Shown: positions 1-10,439 of the stretch, one piece after another | Layout of the letters: every line of letters starts with the position of its first letter | Numbering within the stretch: position 1 is the first letter of the stretch | Assembly (NCBI GenBank): GCA_022494885.1 | Contig: JAGVSM010003562.1 | Coordinates: 97,759 to 161,758, forward strand | DNA from: Micrasema longulum | Taxonomy: Eukaryota; Arthropoda; Insecta; Trichoptera; Brachycentridae | DNA length: 64,000 bases | Reading direction: 5' to 3' | Translations under genes and position numbers: made by a program | Notes under the pieces: generated by a model | What the model saw: only the letters and a program-made list of their open reading frames with translations | What the model was told of the DNA's origin: nothing | Database searches by the model: none

Positions 1-48
1 ACCGACCGGTTTCAAAGCAAACAAGCTTCTTTGTCAAGGTTTACGTAA
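1..48 (-). repeat. H2 repeat, edge copy (hammerhead look-alike)
   Basis: Read on the minus strand this is CCTTGACAAAGAAGC, a short loop, GCTTTGAAACCGGTCGGT. The AAGC/GCTT arms can pair in front of GAAACCGG. Related copies lie near 31.9, 40.7 and 41.4 kb. The layout recalls a hammerhead core (CUGANGA, stem II, GAAA), but this copy has TTGACAA and so lacks invariant core bases. The element is cut by the window edge. Confidence 0.4.
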
Positions 49-94
49 CGTAGTGGTTAAACACAAAGTTGTTTTAATTTTTTTATTATAATGA

Positions 95-122
95 ATAGCC
101 ACAAAGTTAGTGCTTCAAATAT
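95..122 (+). repeat. Motif K (CACAAAGTTAGTGCTT), copy 1
   Basis: Short conserved block CACAAAGTTAGTGCTTCAAA. Close matches occur near 4400 (minus), 7042 (plus), 41536 (minus) and 43541 (plus). Four of the five lie within about 130 bp of a hairpin or GAAACCGG-type motif; 43541 instead lies about 75 bp past a perfect hairpin. It is probably an internal conserved block of one repeat family. Confidence 0.5.
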
Positions 123-160
123 AAATATTATAACAATTATATGGTTTGGTCAATGACTAA

Positions 161-879
161 GTGTTTTAAGTAATGCTTAAGGTCGCAAGAATGTTCTAAA
201 AAAAATCACGTCTATTTTCACGTATTCATATTTATTTGAAAATGAACGAGCGTATGCAGCGTCAAGTAGTTTTTGGTTGAAGCTGCGTCTTATAAAAACA
301 GTTTAGGGGAAAACTGGGAATGAGAAATTATCCACTAGTATGTTTACTAATCTAAAATAATAATCAATGCAGGCTAACTGTTATTTTTAAAAAAAAACAT
401 TGAAATTTCCGCCATGTCTAAGGAAGCCCCACTGTGCGTCGCTGTTGTCTGTGACTTCCTGGGTTACGATTTCTAAGAGGAAGAAAGAAGTTTTATTTTA
501 TGGAAATATTGTCAATATTTTCCCATTCAGATTCTCATATTAAAATATATTCTTGAGTAAGTTTCGTCAGATATCGGCTGTCAAATTTTAAAACGTAGGA
601 AGCGACAATTTTCAGAAAATTCATATTTTTTCTGAAAAATGAATACATTGCCGTTGAAATTTTGTTTGCCATCAGTTTGTATAAGGATAAATATAGCGGT
701 CCAAAATTCATTAAATAAAATTATATTCCTCGATAACATCTTTAAAAGATGTCACAACAAAAAATAAAACCTAACAATCAATATTCATTAGGTTTTGATA
801 TTGTGTTCCAATTGCTTTCGTCAGTAATTGCTGTAAATTCTAGTCAATAATAATAAATCCTGACTTATCAAATCATAAA
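161..879. other. A+T-rich stretch, nothing identified
   Basis: There are no long reading frames and no repeat I can match elsewhere in the window. It contains poly-A runs and scattered stops in every frame. Confidence 0.5.
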
Positions 880-1062
880 CTGGACATGAAATATAGATTT
901 TAAAGGTGTTTCTAGACAGCAATATTGATTTTTTCTTGGACTGGCACCTGAAGCTTAAGATAACATACCTTTCTTTCTCTGTAATAAAAATGATGTATAT
1001 AAACTGCAATCGGAGTACCAATATAGTGCCCTATGCACCATTAGGTATGATGAGATAAGAAA
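880..1062 (+). mobile_element. SINE-A body, 5'-truncated
   Basis: The tRNA-like head is missing. The body is diagnostic: GACATGAAATAT, then TGGACTGGCACCTGAAGC, an ACCTTTC/TGTAATAAAAATGAT block, and TACCAATATAGTGCCCTATG followed by CACCATTAGG and a GATGAGA tail. The same order of blocks is seen in the complete copy at 29944-30209. Confidence 0.7.
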
Positions 1063-1149
1063 TGAACCTTTGTTGATTTCTAAGTCATGTTTGAATACAT
1101 GCTATGTTTTGAAATTGGTTTGAAAAAAATATGTGATAATTAAAACAAA

Positions 1150-1830
1150 ACTTTTCTTTATTTTTTATTTATTTATCAAAAGCATACAAAAAATAACACA
1201 AGAATTATCAAGTTCTACTGAACTGCATAAAATGCAGTTCGTCAGTAGGTTCTAACATATTTACATAATCTTATCTCTTTAATTCTATAAACATATAAAA
1301 ACTCTTATCACTACGGAAAAGTTAAAAAATATGTACCTACATCGAAAATAAAAAAAATGTCCAAATAAAAAAGAAAAACACAAAAAAAATCAAGATAAAA
1401 AACCACGTTCCAAATTCCAGATTCTCAGCAGACATCTTTCTCTTTAGCCAGATAAGTTTTTTCAATTTTTTATATTTAATGGGAGCATATTATACATTTT
1501 TGGTATATTGTACTCTAGTGTTCTTTTCCCGTATTTATTATTGAATTTAGAGAGAGCTTGTTCATCTACACTAGTGAACCGAGTATTATATACATGCTCC
1601 AATTTATTTTTATATTCAGATAGAGACGCATGCTGAGAAACCAGCTTGGACCATAATAAAGCTCTAACGGATAAAATATTTATAGATTTATACAATAAGG
1701 ATATTGAAATATCGTGTCGCTGACAGAACATTTTTTTTAAATTGACAATTTGATCATAAATTATTAAGTGGTTCAAAACATGAGCAATGAATTTTAATCG
1801 AAATTGTATCCAGATATCTAGAGACATCTA
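1150..1830 (-). mobile_element. Non-LTR retrotransposon 3' end (RT C-terminal tail + 3'UTR)
   Basis: On the minus strand about 120 residues are open (1462-1827). They end in the layout usual for the C-terminal tail of insect LINE ORF2 proteins: YNTRFTSVDEQ, then NKYGKRTLEYNIPKMYNMLP. Known family behaviour is YxTR followed by a G-[KR]-[RS]-x-x-[FY]-x-x-P and YNxLP motif. The 3'UTR follows and finishes in an A-rich (AAATA)n tail, read on the plus strand as a T-rich run at about 1150-1175. Most of the element is missing at the 5' side, the usual 5' truncation. The plus-strand segment 1213-1250 forms a hairpin about 60 bp from the tail. The clade cannot be assigned. Confidence 0.7.
1213..1250 (-). 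repeat. 3'-proximal hairpin of the LINE
   Basis: CTACTGAACTGCAT and ATGCAGTTCGTCAGTAG are inverted arms separated by AAA; pairing is interrupted by a small bulge (TCG). It sits in the 3'UTR of the LINE remnant. Such stem-loops can be recognition sites for the reverse transcriptase of stringent LINEs; that role is inferred here. Confidence 0.5.
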
Positions 1831-3310
1831 CGAGATTTGCAACAATTTAAATTTTTAAATGGTTTTTGGATAGATGGCCTCGCTTGAATAAACACGTGTA
1901 CTTTTTGACCTTCCTGAACATACGTTTAGTAGATTTTGATATAAGACAGACGATATTTGGTATATATACGGAATCTATCGATTAGTTTTCTCTGGTTTCA
2001 ATCTCAAGAATTGATATGCAGCAAATACTGGCATCTCTCACTTCATTCGCTTCGTTTCTTTGCAGACAATTTTAACTGGTCATATGATGCGTAGTTCATA
2101 TTTTCTTTGATGTGATGGAGGAACTCAACGCTACTAAATTATTTTTATTTTTATTACTGACCAGCTGAACTCAGCAACAAACACGGCAATGTTTTGCTAT
2201 TGCTGAATTTGAGTACATACTCGTATGTTTATACGCGTATAAAATGAACACTATCGAAAGATTGATATCATTTATTTTATTTAGTCCAAATTAAATATGT
2301 ACGTATACATGATTATTTTTGTGTTTTGGTTTTCATGGATTCTGAGGACAGAGAATATTGATAAATAGGTATTCGAACATTATTTTCCTGTCACTGTCTT
2401 GCGATGCCTCTCCCGATACTGTGTGAAAAAAAAATAACAGCATGTCAAACTTTTTGTTAGAAACGACAAAATCGACGTTTCTTGGTCCCGTTTTCCGCAC
2501 CTCAAAAGTCAACCGATTTTGTTACTTTTTAGAAAGAGTATCAGAATATAATTTTTTGTATCGGTACGTTTTGCGTTTTTCAGAAAAAGATTTTATTTGT
2601 ATATCGTGCGCCCAAAGACAGCAGATACTTCTCTGTTTATTTACGGGTTCGGATGGTTCTAGTTCCTATAATAAACTTTTTTATAAAAACGAAACAAAAA
2701 GGACACGCCAATAGTAAATATCTATAGTGTGTAAAAAAAAATCACTGCTCTTGTACCATAATCTAGAGAGTAAATACGGGAATACGTTTGTATGAAGAAA
2801 AGTGCGCGTTTCCCCTTGAGTTGAAACATTATTATAAGCATAAACTTTACTTTATAATGATTTTATGTTACCATAGAAACAGGTTCGGTGTTCTTAATTA
2901 AATCCATCTACCTATTCATAAACAAAATGCACCCAGAACCCTCTGAAATTATGACATTTAACTCATGCCCAAACGCTCAGTTTTGCTCTACGTGTATTTA
3001 GTCGTTTTTTAACCGCCAGCCGGGTTTCGACGTAAAAATTCAATCTGTTTATAAATATGTTAAATTAATTTTATCTGTACTAACATATACAACATGCATA
3101 ATGTGCCTATGTGTATATCAGAATATGTATGTAAAATTTATAAACCTGATATGTATCTTATTATTTTTTACTATGTCATACAATTTGTACAAATTGGCTT
3201 CGGCCGTTTATAAATAAATACGGTATTGCGGACAAACATATTGTTTAAATAAAAGTCAAATTGCGAGAAAACAACAGAAAACCAATAATATTTTTAGAAT
3301 TTCAACCGCT
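1831..3310. other. No gene recognised
   Basis: A 90-codon frame at 2442-2714 (plus) has no family-like motif, is rich in F, L, Y and S as expected from A+T-rich noise, and has no neighbours supporting it. I therefore do not call it a gene. No repeat was matched to elsewhere in the window. Confidence 0.5.
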
Positions 3311-3475
3311 AATTGGCTCTGTAGCTGCAAGACGTGTTAAATCTAGTCAATTAAAAAAAATATATAAATAAATGTTAAATTTCTTGTCGTCCAAGCACTT
3401 TGCAGCTGCAAGACGTGCTGTAATTTAGCTCCTATCGATCATGATTGGGAATGAGGAACTAAAATTTCAACCGAA
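3311..3475 (-). repeat. Repeat D, two partial tandem units
   Basis: TAGCTGCAAGACGTG occurs near 3321 and CAGCTGCAAGACGTGCTG near 3402, about 85 bp apart. The second is followed by TAGCTCCTATCGATCATGAT and GAGGAACTAAAATTTCAACC. The reverse complement of the same unit is found twice at 21870-21985 with a spacing of about 81 bp. It looks like a short tandem-unit repeat dispersed in the genome. SINE-B begins directly after it. Confidence 0.55.
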
Positions 3476-3476
3476 C

Positions 3477-3600
3477 CGAGTTGTGGTCCCGTGGAAGTAT
3501 TGTGGACTCACGGACCAAAGGTCCCAGGTTCAAATCCCCCTCTACTATAACTCGATTTCCATTTTGCTAGCACAAGTTATTTTCGAGTTTTAGGAAATGG
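3477..3600 (+). mobile_element. SINE-B copy (tRNA-derived head)
   Basis: The head begins CGAGTTGTGGTCCCGTGG (A-box-like) and contains GGTTCAAATCCCC (B-box-like), as expected of an internal RNA polymerase III promoter. The sequence between is ACTCACGGACCAAAGGTCCC. Matching copies occur at 10286 (minus), 33133 (plus), 40267 (minus) and 51505 (minus), with a fragment near 28645. It is not called a tRNA gene because it lacks a closed acceptor stem and is repeated. Confidence 0.75.
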
Positions 3601-4395
3601 TCTGAATTTAAATATTTAAGTAAATAATAAGAACTCAAGTATTTTTTCGTAAAAGAAAAAACTTTTCACGAGCACTGCAGATGCAAGACAAGTTGGGATA
3701 TTTTTTGTATGGCACCCTTGAAGTGATATAAAAAAAATGGCGGTATATGAATTATCCAACTATGTGCATAAAACATTTCCCGTATAATAATATTATAATA
3801 ATGTGTATAAAACATTTCACATATTATAAAGCTTTTTCAGACAAATGGTAAATAAAATTTAATTTTTTTATTCGTCACTGTGTGACGTATATTATAAACC
3901 ATACATATTGCAATAGTAAAATAATGTCAAAATTTATACACGATGACAGATTTTTCGTAATTTTGAACATACGTGCGCAATAGTTTAATATAAAATTTCA
4001 ATGAAAAAACATATGCATTTAAAATATTTTATTAAGTCATGTAAAAAAATAGGCACTACACATTCGCAAAAACTAAATATTACGTCTGTCAGTAACTGGT
4101 GTGCATAAAATATTCACACACTGTATATATGCAAATTCTTACATTGCTCCCCCATATGTGACATGGTTCTAGAGGGGTGAAGATGACACAGATATGGAAA
4201 ATAGAATAATTTGTTTGTGTGAGATAAATGATGTGAGACCAAACTGCGACTGTTGAATAAAAAACACAGAACCCCGGAAAATAATCCGCTACAAAATACT
4301 AGCACGGGAGAATTAGGTTAATTTTTTAAAATATGCGTTTATCGATACAAAAAAGATTGAAATATCGCGATTTTAGCAGAAATGTATTTTTTTCT
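3601..4395. other. No gene recognised
   Basis: A+T-rich sequence with no supported reading frame. A weak GCAGATGCAAGACAAG near 3678 resembles repeat D. Confidence 0.45.
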
Positions 4396-4512
4396 ATGTT
4401 GAAAGCACTAACTTTTTGGTTATTTATTATAACATTTGAATTGGAATAATAACGCTTTGTCGTTAACCCCGTATTATTCATTGGATTACAGACCGGTTTC
4501 GAAACTATTATG
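4396..4512 (-). repeat. Motif K copy 2 with GAAACCGG block
   Basis: On the minus strand AGTTTCGAAACCGGTC (near 4505-4490) is followed about 80 bp later by AAAAGTTAGTGCTTTCAA. This links the GAAACCGG block of the H repeats with motif K in one unit. Confidence 0.4.
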
Positions 4513-4535
4513 GGTGTACTTCGCGTAAAGATTTG

Positions 4536-4760
4536 ATATTTTTATTTAATTATTTATTTATTTCATAAAAAAACACACGTATTACAAAAAAATACAATAA
4601 TAAGGTATCCCAAACTTTATGAGGCCAAGGGCCCTGTGTTGAGTTGGGATACAACATAATGGAAAGTGGAAGCACGTACATAATTAAATAATAGTAAAAA
4701 TTAAACTTACATTTATTTCAAAGGGTATCTGCACAACATACTGCCTCCATTTTTATTTAT
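4536..4760 (-). mobile_element. LINE 3' tail (UTR only)
   Basis: The plus-strand T-rich run with TTATTTATTTATTTC at about 4540-4565 is the complement of an (AAAT)n tail. The following about 190 bp look like a LINE 3'UTR, in the same arrangement as tails at 29220, 39548 and 40940. No protein motif is visible, so the clade is unknown and the upstream limit is uncertain. Confidence 0.45.
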
Positions 4761-4883
4761 TTATGAAGAAATTGTTTAAATTAAATAAAAATGATAAAAT
4801 TAATTTCTAAATTAAATCTTGATATGGGAGCACTGGAGCCGGGCGATAGTTAAAAACATGTTTTTTTCTATTGTAATAATAAA

Positions 4884-5275
4884 CTACAAATTATTTAAAA
4901 ATTTGTTGCAACAGAGTAGGAAAACATTTTTTAGACGGAAATATGTGAAGTAAAATAGCTGAAACCTTTATCAAGTGGGTGCAGTTCTTCAGGTTGAATT
5001 GTACAAAAGTCAACAAATGGAAAAGTTGAGGAAATGTGTATATTTAAATATGAGCAGAATATTGGATGTTACACATTGTATAAAGTAGCCACTTAACGCA
5101 GCCAATGACAGATTATAAGCTCCGTAAATGCCTAGATTTTGATATTCCCTTCACAAAAATGTTTTTTTCCTCTCTGTTGCAATAAATTTAGTTGTAAATA
5201 ACTCCCTAAGAAATTTAGCTGTCTACAAACATTTGGACAAACCCAAAACATTGTTGATTAATTTATTTGATTGAA
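4884..5275. mobile_element. Repeat X, inverted-junction copy
   Basis: It starts in plus orientation (TTGTTGCAACAGAG ... GCTGAAACCTTTATCAAG) and then changes strand. From about 5010 the X sequence runs in reverse (GTCAACAAATGG, GCCACTTAACGCAGCC, AATGCCTAGA, CCTCTCTGTTGCAATAAA, ACATTTGGACAAACCC). The same two half-sequences lie in one orientation in the copy at 42408-42839. It has no coding capacity. Confidence 0.7.
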
Positions 5276-6855
5276 ATATGTCATGATTTTTTTTACTTTT
5301 ACTTGAGTCGCCTGCTCGGGTAATCACGATGAATAAATTATCTTGATAAGTTATTTAAAAGTGTGTGATTGATATTTCATATTAAAGCTGTTAATAATAA
5401 AGAAAATTTTACATTAAACCTACTATTTTTTCGTACTAAATAACGCACCTTGATGATTTGTTATCTTAGAGCATGCTGGTCACATTCGCTGCAAATGCCA
5501 TTTCAAAGACTATGTTTAATCGAAAAATCAAATATTTAACTTTTACTTGTCGGTAATTGAATTCATGACCTCATGTATGGTCATCAAACGCGCCAACCAC
5601 CACGAAGCTGACAAAAATATGAATATTTTAAATTTATCATTTTAATCTCAGGCGGATATAAAATAACAACAAAATACACAGCGGCGTTCCTCAAGGATTA
5701 CATTTATGCCCTTTTGTATTTTGTATCAAAACGTCGCGTCGTCTCATAAAAATAATTCAACTGCTACTAAATTCCCTTATCTGTCCTCCATCTATAAAAG
5801 CTTCATGTTTGATTTAGTTTATGTGCTCAAAGTGTAAAAATACTCCCACCATTAAAGTAGATTGTTCCCGAATAACTCCAAAACCAGAAAGGGGACACCA
5901 AAGCCACGCGGCGGGAATTCGCAGCAAAACATGAAATATTTTTTTACTTGTGACAAATGATTGCGAGTAGACTCATCTCGAGTCACGAGCCCACATCTTC
6001 TCGGCGAAGAGAGCAATGATTCACCTGGTCAAATCGACCGTGGAAATGGATGGGACACGCTGAAGACTGTCACCTTCGTTATACTTCGGTCTTTAAATAC
6101 AACATTTTAGTCTTGAACGATGTTAAAACATATTCTTCTAGACCTTATTACTAACCTTTATTGAAAATGTATTGACTTATTATGACTGTTATTCATATTT
6201 TAAAGATTTTTCGGAGAAAAATATATCTTGTATCTATTGTGACATTAAAGTACTGGTTATTTGTGTTTTTATTTTGGTTTATTATACTGCTTATTTTCTG
6301 AACGTGATAGATTTTATTTTAAAAAAATAATAAAAAATCTATGATTTTTTTATCTAGATTCAAGGGATTCTTATTTGTTTATTTTTATATAAACGGCATA
6401 AATTGTATTTTATATATACATCGAACATTAACATGAAGAAAAAAATATATAAATTCACAGAAAAAATTATAAAAATGCATAGCTGTAACAATAGTAACAA
6501 GTAAATACACAGAAGCAACCAAAAATATCAAATATATGGATATTCAATATACATGGATTTAAAAAAGAAGAGTTTTTTTACACTTAGAAATATGTTTAAG
6601 AATGATTTAAATTAAGAATAAAGATAAATCAATATTTCGACAGATATATAAAAGCATGTTACATTTATCATTCTGCCTATAAATCATCTAAAACATTTCT
6701 TATAACTTCTTTATTTTTACTAGCATGTAAACTTTAACACCAGATTTAAAAAAAATCCTATCATCATTTGTCCATTTTTTATACCCGAGAAAACATATTT
6801 CTAATTAATTTACAATACGTAGTATAAATAGGGCAGATATAAGTAAATTCTGTAT
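5276..6855. other. Mostly unannotated; holds an RT scrap and possible LINE tail
   Basis: Apart from the RT motif at 5683, I see only a T-rich to A-rich stretch near 6370-6540 that could be a minus-strand LINE 3' tail. No host exon is recognised. Confidence 0.4.
5650..5780 (+). mobile_element. Non-LTR RT fragment with motif B (GVPQG)
   Basis: From 5683 the plus strand reads GVPQGLHLCPFVFC. Reverse transcriptases of non-LTR elements carry SGVPQGS-x-LGPLLF at this point (RT motif 4/B). YKITTKYT lies just upstream in another frame, as expected in a decayed copy. The domain is not open beyond about 100 bp and no catalytic box is visible. Confidence 0.5.
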
Positions 6856-7032
6856 TAAATGTTATTAAATATTTGTATATAACCCCTTACCGACTTTTTT
6901 ATGTCTACTGGTTTCGAGACGTACCCGTCTCTTCGTCAGGACACCAATTAAACCAACATGCAAAATGCACGCGAAAGCGGTAGACATAAAAAATCGGTAA
7001 GTGTTTATAAAACAAATATTCAATAACATTTA
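6856..7032 (-). repeat. H1 foldback with hammerhead-like core
   Basis: Long imperfect inverted arms (6856-6913 and about 6967-7032) enclose a central block. On the minus strand the block reads CTGACGA (6939-6933), one extra A, GAGACG (6931-6926), GGTA, CGTCTC (6921-6916), GAAA (6915-6912). Stem II is a perfect 6-bp helix. Known hammerhead cores are CUGANGA, helix II, GAAA; the extra A after CUGANGA departs from the consensus, and the helix III / cleavage side is imperfect. Activity is uncertain. A diverged relative is at 18895-18970. Confidence 0.55.
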
Positions 7033-7039
7033 TATATTG

Positions 7040-7070
7040 TAAAATGTTTGACCGCAAAGTTAATGCTTTA
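7040..7070 (+). repeat. Motif K copy 3
   Basis: GACCGCAAAGTTAATGCTTT lies just beyond the right arm of the H1 foldback, supporting one shared element. Confidence 0.45.
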
Positions 7071-7157
7071 AATAATAATAAATTTTGTATCTTTACTCTT
7101 TGACAAACGTAAAAATGGCCAAAAGATGAGTGTAATGTACTTACATATTCTACATAC

Positions 7158-7184
7158 ATAATATATATATATATATATATATTA
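7158..7184. repeat. (AT)n microsatellite
   Basis: Uninterrupted AT dinucleotides, about 12 units. Confidence 0.9.
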
Positions 7185-7189
7185 TACGT

Positions 7190-9140
7190 GTGTATATTTT
7201 TTTAAAAGCAACTAGTTGTCTCCATTTGTTCTTGCGGAGTTTTGTACCCAAAATACCCCTGACCGAATTTAGACCAATAAATCTTTTGCTTCGACGCGTT
7301 CTTCGACTGCAACGTGAACTTTTAGAGTAAGACATTCGGAAATAGAGTACAGAGATTTATAACCTCCGTTTTGTTATAAAACGTTCCACTTTTGTTTGAA
7401 AGTTCTTTAAAATAATAGATTTGTTCTTTGAAGTCCGTAAATCCTATGGCGTATGTGGTTTTATTATATTTTACATGAGAATTGACTTTCGGTTTACCTG
7501 GGTAGTTACGAATTTACCTTTACAATACACATATGTACTTACAAAGTCTACCTACATAGATGAAAAGTTAAAGCTTTGCACCTTGTTCATTTGTTTGATT
7601 TTTATCGACAAAGAATATTAGAATAGTATTGCGTAAAAAAATACAATGAAAAAAGCGAAGCGAAATGTGTTTTACTGCTAATATGTACGCAGACAAACTC
7701 CAATCGAACTAAAGTTCAAAAAAAGAAAGGAAATTTTAAGTCTTCGGTCTCTTATCGAATCGTTCAAGTAATTAAAATAATTCTCCCTTTAATTCATAAT
7801 AGTTTTATTTTATTTTTTTACTAACGGACATAGTCTTTTTATGCTAATTATATTACAATATAAGAATAGTTGAAAACATTTTAAAAAAAAGAAAAGAAGC
7901 ATTGACAAACATAAGGGACATCGATATAAGATCTGGACTATTTATTTAGTGCTCGTTTAAATCGTTGTAAACTTAAACCAAAAAAGTTAAAATCTTGTCT
8001 TGAGTTAACAATACGACAATGACGGGTAATTTGAAAATTAAGGTCATAGTTTGGTTCTATGCCGATCGATGAACTGTATTTCATTGTTTCTTAACCTACG
8101 AGTCAAAATATGGAATTTTACGTTTTTGTAGACTAGAAAAATTTCACATTGACTATATCAGCATAAGAATAATAACCTCTCTCCAGTCCAATTTTTTTCA
8201 AATAAGTAGTAAACTAACGATCATATTTTTTCTCAATAAAATAAAATATAGCTTAATAGAATTTGATGGAAATGTCCATAAAATAAATACAACTTGTCGA
8301 ATTGAAAGACCAGTTTAAGGATCGAAGATACATATAAGCTGTCTTAAATCCTTGAAAGGAATGACTTCTGTTGATTCGAATTGACGCAAATGAATCGACT
8401 GAAAACAATAATAAATTGTCCCTACGTCTTACAACGATAAATCGAACAAGGATCTGTACTTAAAACATATTTTTATTTTATGAACGTACTCCACATTCTT
8501 TGTAGAAATCAATTATGGTTTCAAAAGACGGTTGAAGAGTGATTAGTATTATTTTTTGTTGTGTAAGCAAGTTTTTACTATTGTTTTATTTCTTATGCAA
8601 ACAGAAGATTGTGATATTTTCTTACATTGTTATGACAAGAAGACAGTGAGTTTTTTTTACATAAATAGAACAATGCTAATATTATGCTTCCATTGTTTTT
8701 TATGTAACTTTTTGCTTTTCCCTTTTCTTACTCCTCATTTTCGGTTCAGTGACACACAGTGTCATTTATTCAATGTAGTGCTTACCTAAAGTTTCTTTCA
8801 AAAATATTTAAATATGAATCAGGCAATTTAATGGTGTTATTAATCACGCAAACACATTGCTACTGTTAGTTTATAACCGTTTTCATGTAGATAAAATCAC
8901 TATAATTTAATTTTTACTACTGGTTTCTAAAGAATATCCATTCCTCTGTCATATTTGGTGATTTAAAGTGTGTAACTTAAGTAACTTGTACATCCACCCG
9001 CGTCTATTAATGTGTCTATCCTCAGAACAGGAAAATAAAGTCCAACAGCCATTCAGGAGAGCGTTTTAAATAAATAAAAATAAAATGGATTGCTTCAGAA
9101 TTCCCAACAGTTTTTTTCCCAGAAATAGTAACACATAACT
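7190..9140. other. No gene recognised
   Basis: The open frames at 7421-7621 and 8556-8789 are under 80 codons, F/L/Y-rich, and lack splice, domain or codon support. No matched repeat. Confidence 0.5.
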
Positions 9141-9209
9141 TTTAATTTGTATGCTAACATTCATTTTGAAAAAAACTTGTTTGGAAATAACACATTTGTA
9201 TGTAAAACA

Positions 9210-9690
9210 AAACCTACAGAACAGGTCATAAGCCCTGTAAATGCCTATACTTCCATATTACCTTCTTTAAGGTATTCTCCATCCCTGTTGTAATTTGTGA
9301 ATCTAAACGACTCCTGAGGGGGTGAAATCCAGTCTTTTGTTTACAAACATTTGGACAAACTCAAATATTGTAATAAAACCAACTGGTCCAAGAAGAAGTT
9401 TAAAAATTAGAAAATTGTTTTCAGGCGTTGCCAGATGAATCTCTACTCAACAATAAAGGTTTCAGCTCTTTAACTTCACTAAAATCAACAAATTGAAGAA
9501 TTGAAGAAATATGGATGTTCAAATACAGGAAAAATGGTGAATGTTTCACAGTGTATAAAGTGGCCACTTAAACCAGCCATTGACAGGTCATAAGCCCTGA
9601 AAATGCCTAGACTTCCATATTCCCTTCTTTAAGGTATTCTCCATCCCTGTTGTAATTTGTTAACCTACAGAACTGTTAAAAAAAATATTG
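9210..9690 (-). mobile_element. Repeat X, head-to-tail 1.3-mer
   Basis: ACAGGTCATAAGCCCTG occurs at 9221 and again at 9583, about 362 bp apart and in the same orientation. Between them run all other X blocks in reverse order: ACATTTGGACAAACTC, TTTCAGGCGTTGCC, AAAGGTTTCAGCTC and GTGGCCACTTAAACCAGCC. More than one unit in direct order is what a tandem or circular template would give. Compare 57046-57500. Confidence 0.75.
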
Positions 9691-10285
9691 AAGGAAAGCA
9701 ATTATAAAAAAAGGAATTTTAGTTAAAAATCCTAATTAAAGAGTTGATAAATGCATTGAAAGTTCGTTTATTCTGTTTTTTTTTTCACCTTAATGTGTTT
9801 ACACAAAATGCTGTAAAACTGCTGAAGAATCCAGTGATATATAAAACTCAATGCCTAAAAACCCGACGTATCATATTTGGCCATCTTCTGACTGAAATAC
9901 ACATGTGTAATAATTATATGTGTTAGCACAAATTGACACAATTAAACATTACGCATTTATACAAATATGATAGAAGTTGTATGTTACAATGTTCTCCGAA
10001 ACGTCGGAAAGAAAGACACACGACATAATAAAAAAAACATTATTTTATATTTTTTATTTTGAATCTTGAAATAGGGCAAATTAGCAAAATTAAACTTTAT
10101 TAAATAATAAACATATTCGTATTTTCACAATTGAAAAAAAAAATGCCGGAAAAATAGTATTAAACCTTTCTGTTGATGTATTTAGACTATTACGCTTTAT
10201 TTTTTAACATGTTATATTTGTATCCAATAAATTAATTTTGTAATCTTACTTTTTTAAAAATGAAAATTGCATTTTTATCATTTAC
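9691..10285. other. No gene recognised
   Basis: A+T-rich. CTCCGAAACGTCGGAA near 9996 is a small GC-rich block resembling other GAAAC-type repeat cores, but its flanks do not pair convincingly. Confidence 0.4.
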
Positions 10286-10434
10286 CCAAATATCTTTTTT
10301 GGGCCATTTTCGATGAATTGTAAATAACTCACTATTAGAAAACTATAATCAAATTCCAGGAGAGTGGGATTCGAACCCCGGACTTCTGATCAATGAGTCC
10401 CCAACACTAGCCATGGGACCACAATCCGATTCAA
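10286..10434 (-). mobile_element. SINE-B copy
   Basis: The minus strand reads a head ending GAATCGGATTGTGGTCCCAT, then GGCTAGTGTTGGGGACTCAT and the B-box GGTTCGAATCCC. The body follows with GAGTTATTTACAATTCATCG and GGCCCAAAAAAG. This body matches the copies at 33133 and 40267. Confidence 0.75.
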
Positions 10435-10439
10435 TCTCT

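Noticed and set aside
2442..2714. 90-codon open frame as a host gene
   Set aside because: F/L/Y/S-rich, no domain, no neighbouring exon or repeat support; expected by chance in A+T-rich DNA.
7150..7335. Arginine-rich 61-codon minus frame
   Set aside because: It runs into the (AT)n microsatellite (IYIYIYI) and has no other support.
9210..9690. Long terminal repeats of an LTR retrotransposon
   Set aside because: The two direct copies are only 362 bp apart with the rest of the X unit between them; no coding region, primer-binding site or TG...CA ends.
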